Below, piece by piece: positions 5,448-7,248 of a DNA stretch of 7,248 nt. Each line of letters opens with the position of its first letter. The stretch's first letter is position 1. This DNA comes from Candidatus Scatosoma pullistercoris (lineage in GTDB: Bacteria > Bacillota > Clostridia > Christensenellales > Borkfalkiaceae), in assembly GCA_018714725.1 (NCBI GenBank), contig DVMZ01000065.1:1-7248 (forward strand), in the 5' to 3' direction. The translations under genes were made by a program, and so were the position numbers. The notes below the pieces were generated by a model that worked only from the letters and a program-made list of their open reading frames with translations, was not told the origin of the DNA and did not search any database.

Positions 5448-6203
5448 TCAAAGCTCCACATCCCCGATCGGAAAGACCGGCCCGTCTTTACAAACCCGCG
5501 CGTGCTCGCCGTTCGTCAGATTGCACACGCAGACGAGACAGGCGCCGATTCCGCAGCCCATCCGCTCTTCCAAAGAGACATATCCCGGAATCCCCGCTTT
5601 TTCCAGGGTGGATTTCAGCGCCCGGAGCATGGGAAGAGGGCCGCAGGCAAGCACGACGTCCGGCCGGATTCCCGCTTGGAGATCCGTTTCCAGCCCCTGC
5701 ACCGCGTTCTTCTTTTCGCCGAAACTGCCGTCGTCGGTCACCGCCCGCACCGCTTTCGCCCCGGCGAACTCGTCCAGCCCGCACACCGCCGCCGCATTCC
5801 GGAAGCCCAGATAGGCATGCAGCTCTTTTTCCGCCGCATATTCCCTAGCGACGGAAATCATCGGGAAAATTCCGACTCCGCCCGCCACCAGCGCGACTTT
5901 CTTCTCTTCCGGGCGGACAAAGAATCCGTTTCCGAGGGGCATAAGCACCTGTAATCTCTCCCCTGCCCCCACCGAAGCCAAACGGCGGGTACCCTCGCCG
6001 CGGACCTGGAAACAAACGGTGATTTTTTCTCCTTCCGCTTTGCATACGGCAAACGGCCTCCGCAGCAGATGCGCGCCGCCCACCGAAATTTCCGCAAACT
6101 GTCCCGCCCGCACCGCAACCGGTTCGGGAAGGACAAAGACCAGCTCGTAAATCCCCTCCGCAATTTCCCGGTTCGACGTTACCAAAGCCCGATAATCTTT
6201 CAT
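5448..6203 (-). CDS. pyrK: Dihydroorotate dehydrogenase electron transfer subunit
   Basis: PyrK carries FAD and a 2Fe-2S cluster and passes electrons from the FMN of PyrD to NAD+. The N-terminal ferredoxin-reductase-like FAD domain shows RRPFAVCKAE (48-57). The nucleotide-binding domain shows VALVAGGVGIFPM (103-115) and CGPLPML (187-193). The C-terminal 2Fe-2S domain has Cys217, Cys222, Cys225 and Cys238 in the pattern Cx4Cx2Cx12C, within MGCGIGACLVC and VCKDGPVF, plus an extra Cys227. The length of 251 residues is normal. The ATG at 6203 is chosen because GGGAG (6215-6211) lies seven bases upstream and the protein then starts MKDYRALV, as PyrK proteins do. The frame stays open a further 39 codons upstream, but without PyrK-like sequence. 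It lies directly before pyrD, its partner. The call is very secure. Confidence 0.96.
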   Translation of the reverse strand: MKDYRALVTSNREIAEGIYELVFVLPEPVAVRAGQFAEISVGGAHLLRRPFAVCKAEGEKITVCFQVRGEGTRRLASVGAGERLQVLMPLGNGFFVRPEEKKVALVAGGVGIFPMISVAREYAAEKELHAYLGFRNAAAVCGLDEFAGAKAVRAVTDDGSFGEKKNAVQGLETDLQAGIRPDVVLACGPLPMLRALKSTLEKAGIPGYVSLEERMGCGIGACLVCVCNLTNGEHARVCKDGPVFPIGDVEL

Positions 6204-6343
6204 ATGTTTTCTCCCGTATACGCTTTTCCGTATTCCGTTCACCGGAGCCGTCCGCCCGGATTGTCTGCCCGCTCCGCCTGCAAATTGCCGCATACGACCG
6301 GCATTCCGCAGTCCGGACAATGATCAACGACAGCTGACGAAAG
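6204..6343 (-). other. pyrF-pyrK spacer
   Basis: This 140-base gap carries no recognised promoter or terminator. The frame of pyrF stays open for 34 codons after its TGA stop, until a second TGA at 6239-6241, and includes a cysteine-rich HCPDCGMPVVCG. A separate frame joined to pyrK is also open over much of the gap. Inverted repeats are short (GTCCGGAC, and ATTGTC with GACAAT). No confident feature is claimed. Confidence 0.5.
6211..6215 (-). promoter_or_regulatory. Ribosome binding site that fixes the pyrK start
   Basis: GGGAG on the minus strand lies seven bases before the ATG at 6203. It supports this start over upstream in-frame TTG and ATG codons. Confidence 0.8.
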
Positions 6344-7248
6344 TCACCGTCCCATTTTCCCGATCGTGCGGGACAGATCCTCCTGCATGGCGATCGCGGC
6401 TTTCCGTGCAGACTCGTAGTACAGCCCGCCGTCTTTTTTGTACGCGCAGAGGATTCCGCGCGAATTGTTGACGACGCCGCCCAGCCCGTCCGCGCCGAAA
6501 CAGCACCGGAGCATTTCCGCGTTGGCGCCCTGCGCCCCGTACCCGGGAATCAGGAAAAAGGTGTGCGGCAGCAATTTCCGCAAGCGGGCCGCCTCTTCGG
6601 GGTGCGTGGCCCCCACGACCGCTCCCACCGCCGAGTAGCCGTATCTGCCCTCCGTTCCGGCGCCCCATTTTTCGACAAGGCCACCCATGTATTCGTACAC
6701 GGGCGTTCCGTCGTCAAAAAGACGGTTCTGAAGTTCCCCGCTCGAGGGATTGGAAGTCTTGACGAGCACAAAGATTCCGCGATCCTTTTCCGCGCAGTCC
6801 TTGACAAACGGCTGAATCCCGTCCGTGCCGAGATAGCCGTTCACGGTGACATAGTCGGCGGGAAAAGCGCGGAAACGCATTCCCTCCACCGAAGTTTCGC
6901 CGAGGAAGGCCGTCGAATAGCAGGCCGCCGTCGAGCCGATGTCGTTGCGCTTTGCGTCCGCAATGACGATCAGTCCCTTTTCCGAAGCGTACCGGAGCGT
7001 CTCTTCAAACGCTTTCAGGCCGGGCACGCCGTACATTTCATAATAGGCGATCTGCACCTTGACGGACGGAACGACATCATACAGGTGATCGACGAGTTGT
7101 TTGTTGAACTCGAAAATCCGCTCTGCCGCCGCGGAAAAATCCCTGACCCCCTCCCGCATTTTTTCGGGAAGATAGTCGAACGAAGTATCCAGCCCCACGC
7201 AGGTGGGATTCTGCAAACCGACGATGCGTTCAATCAATGCGTCCGTGA
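6344..7248 (-). CDS. pyrF: Orotidine 5'-phosphate decarboxylase (5' end cut by window edge)
   Basis: PyrF decarboxylates OMP to UMP, the last step of de novo UMP synthesis. About 300 codons are present. Counting from the TTG at 7237, the catalytic motif DAKRNDIGST is at 94-103, with Lys96 as the proton donor and Asp94 and Asp99 in the charged network. Other family blocks are NPTCVGLD (10-17), VKTSNPSSGELQ (159-170), VGATHPEE (208-215), PGYGAQG (231-237) and VNNSRGI (256-262). The long inserts and NSRGI are typical of the longer subfamily 2 enzymes, about 270-310 residues. The reading frame continues as T-D-A before that TTG to the window edge, and family members usually begin a few residues before the LIER block. 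The true start is therefore probably just outside the window. It begins the visible pyr block. The call is very secure. Confidence 0.96.
   Translation of the reverse strand, partial: TDALIERIVGLQNPTCVGLDTSFDYLPEKMREGVRDFSAAAERIFEFNKQLVDHLYDVVPSVKVQIAYYEMYGVPGLKAFEETLRYASEKGLIVIADAKRNDIGSTAACYSTAFLGETSVEGMRFRAFPADYVTVNGYLGTDGIQPFVKDCAEKDRGIFVLVKTSNPSSGELQNRLFDDGTPVYEYMGGLVEKWGAGTEGRYGYSAVGAVVGATHPEEAARLRKLLPHTFFLIPGYGAQGANAEMLRCCFGADGLGGVVNNSRGILCAYKKDGGLYYESARKAAIAMQEDLSRTIGKMGR

Noticed and set aside
5431..5451. TTG start for pyrD overlapping the pyrK stop
   Set aside because: It has no suitably spaced Shine-Dalgarno site, whereas GGAGGAG precedes the ATG at 5430 by six bases.
4649..5848. 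Plus-strand 399-codon open frame opposite pyrD and pyrK
   Set aside because: It is antisense to two certain genes and has compositionally biased, unrecognisable translation.
6204..6320. Upstream extension of pyrK by 39 codons to a TTG
   Set aside because: The extension lacks PyrK-like sequence, while the ATG at 6203 has a good ribosome site and gives the family's usual length.
6304..6346. Selenocysteine decoding of the pyrF TGA
   Set aside because: No clear SECIS-like hairpin follows the TGA, and PyrF is not known to have a C-terminal selenocysteine.

Overview
The window looks like chromosomal core DNA from a moderately GC-rich Firmicute, most likely a gut-type clostridium. This is inferred from the pairing of a class 1B dihydroorotate dehydrogenase (PyrD) with its PyrK electron-transfer subunit, the clostridial look of the proteins, and strong purine-rich Shine-Dalgarno sites. 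It cannot be fixed to a genus by reading alone. There is no sign of phage, insertion sequence, CRISPR array, tRNA or rRNA.

All seven recognisable genes lie on the minus strand, so transcription runs from the right edge to the left. First comes a de novo pyrimidine block: pyrF (5' end cut by the window edge), pyrK, pyrD and pyrE. These convert dihydroorotate to orotate (PyrD/PyrK), orotate to OMP (PyrE) and OMP to UMP (PyrF). pyrK and pyrD are tightly spaced (17 bases). The pyrF-pyrK (140 bases) and pyrD-pyrE (171 bases) gaps are looser and hold short open frames of unknown meaning.

Next comes a galactose pair, galK and galM, with a good promoter just before galK. GalM interconverts the anomers of galactose and GalK phosphorylates alpha-D-galactose. 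galT and galE are not in the window. The galK-galM gap carries a strong hairpin and a tandem 13-base repeat. At the left edge is the first half of trpS (tryptophanyl-tRNA synthetase). It has its own consensus promoter and a short leader with a perfect hairpin but no visible T-box.

The one candidate for something undescribed is on the plus strand between galK and pyrE: a 48-codon open frame for a very hydrophobic small protein (3431-3577). It is followed 59 bases later by a textbook intrinsic terminator whose U-run is correct for the plus strand. The terminator stem also encodes the last eleven residues of PyrE, so two convergent transcripts share the same DNA. No plus-strand promoter or ribosome binding site could be recognised, so the small gene remains a candidate. 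The rest of the window is ordinary housekeeping sequence.
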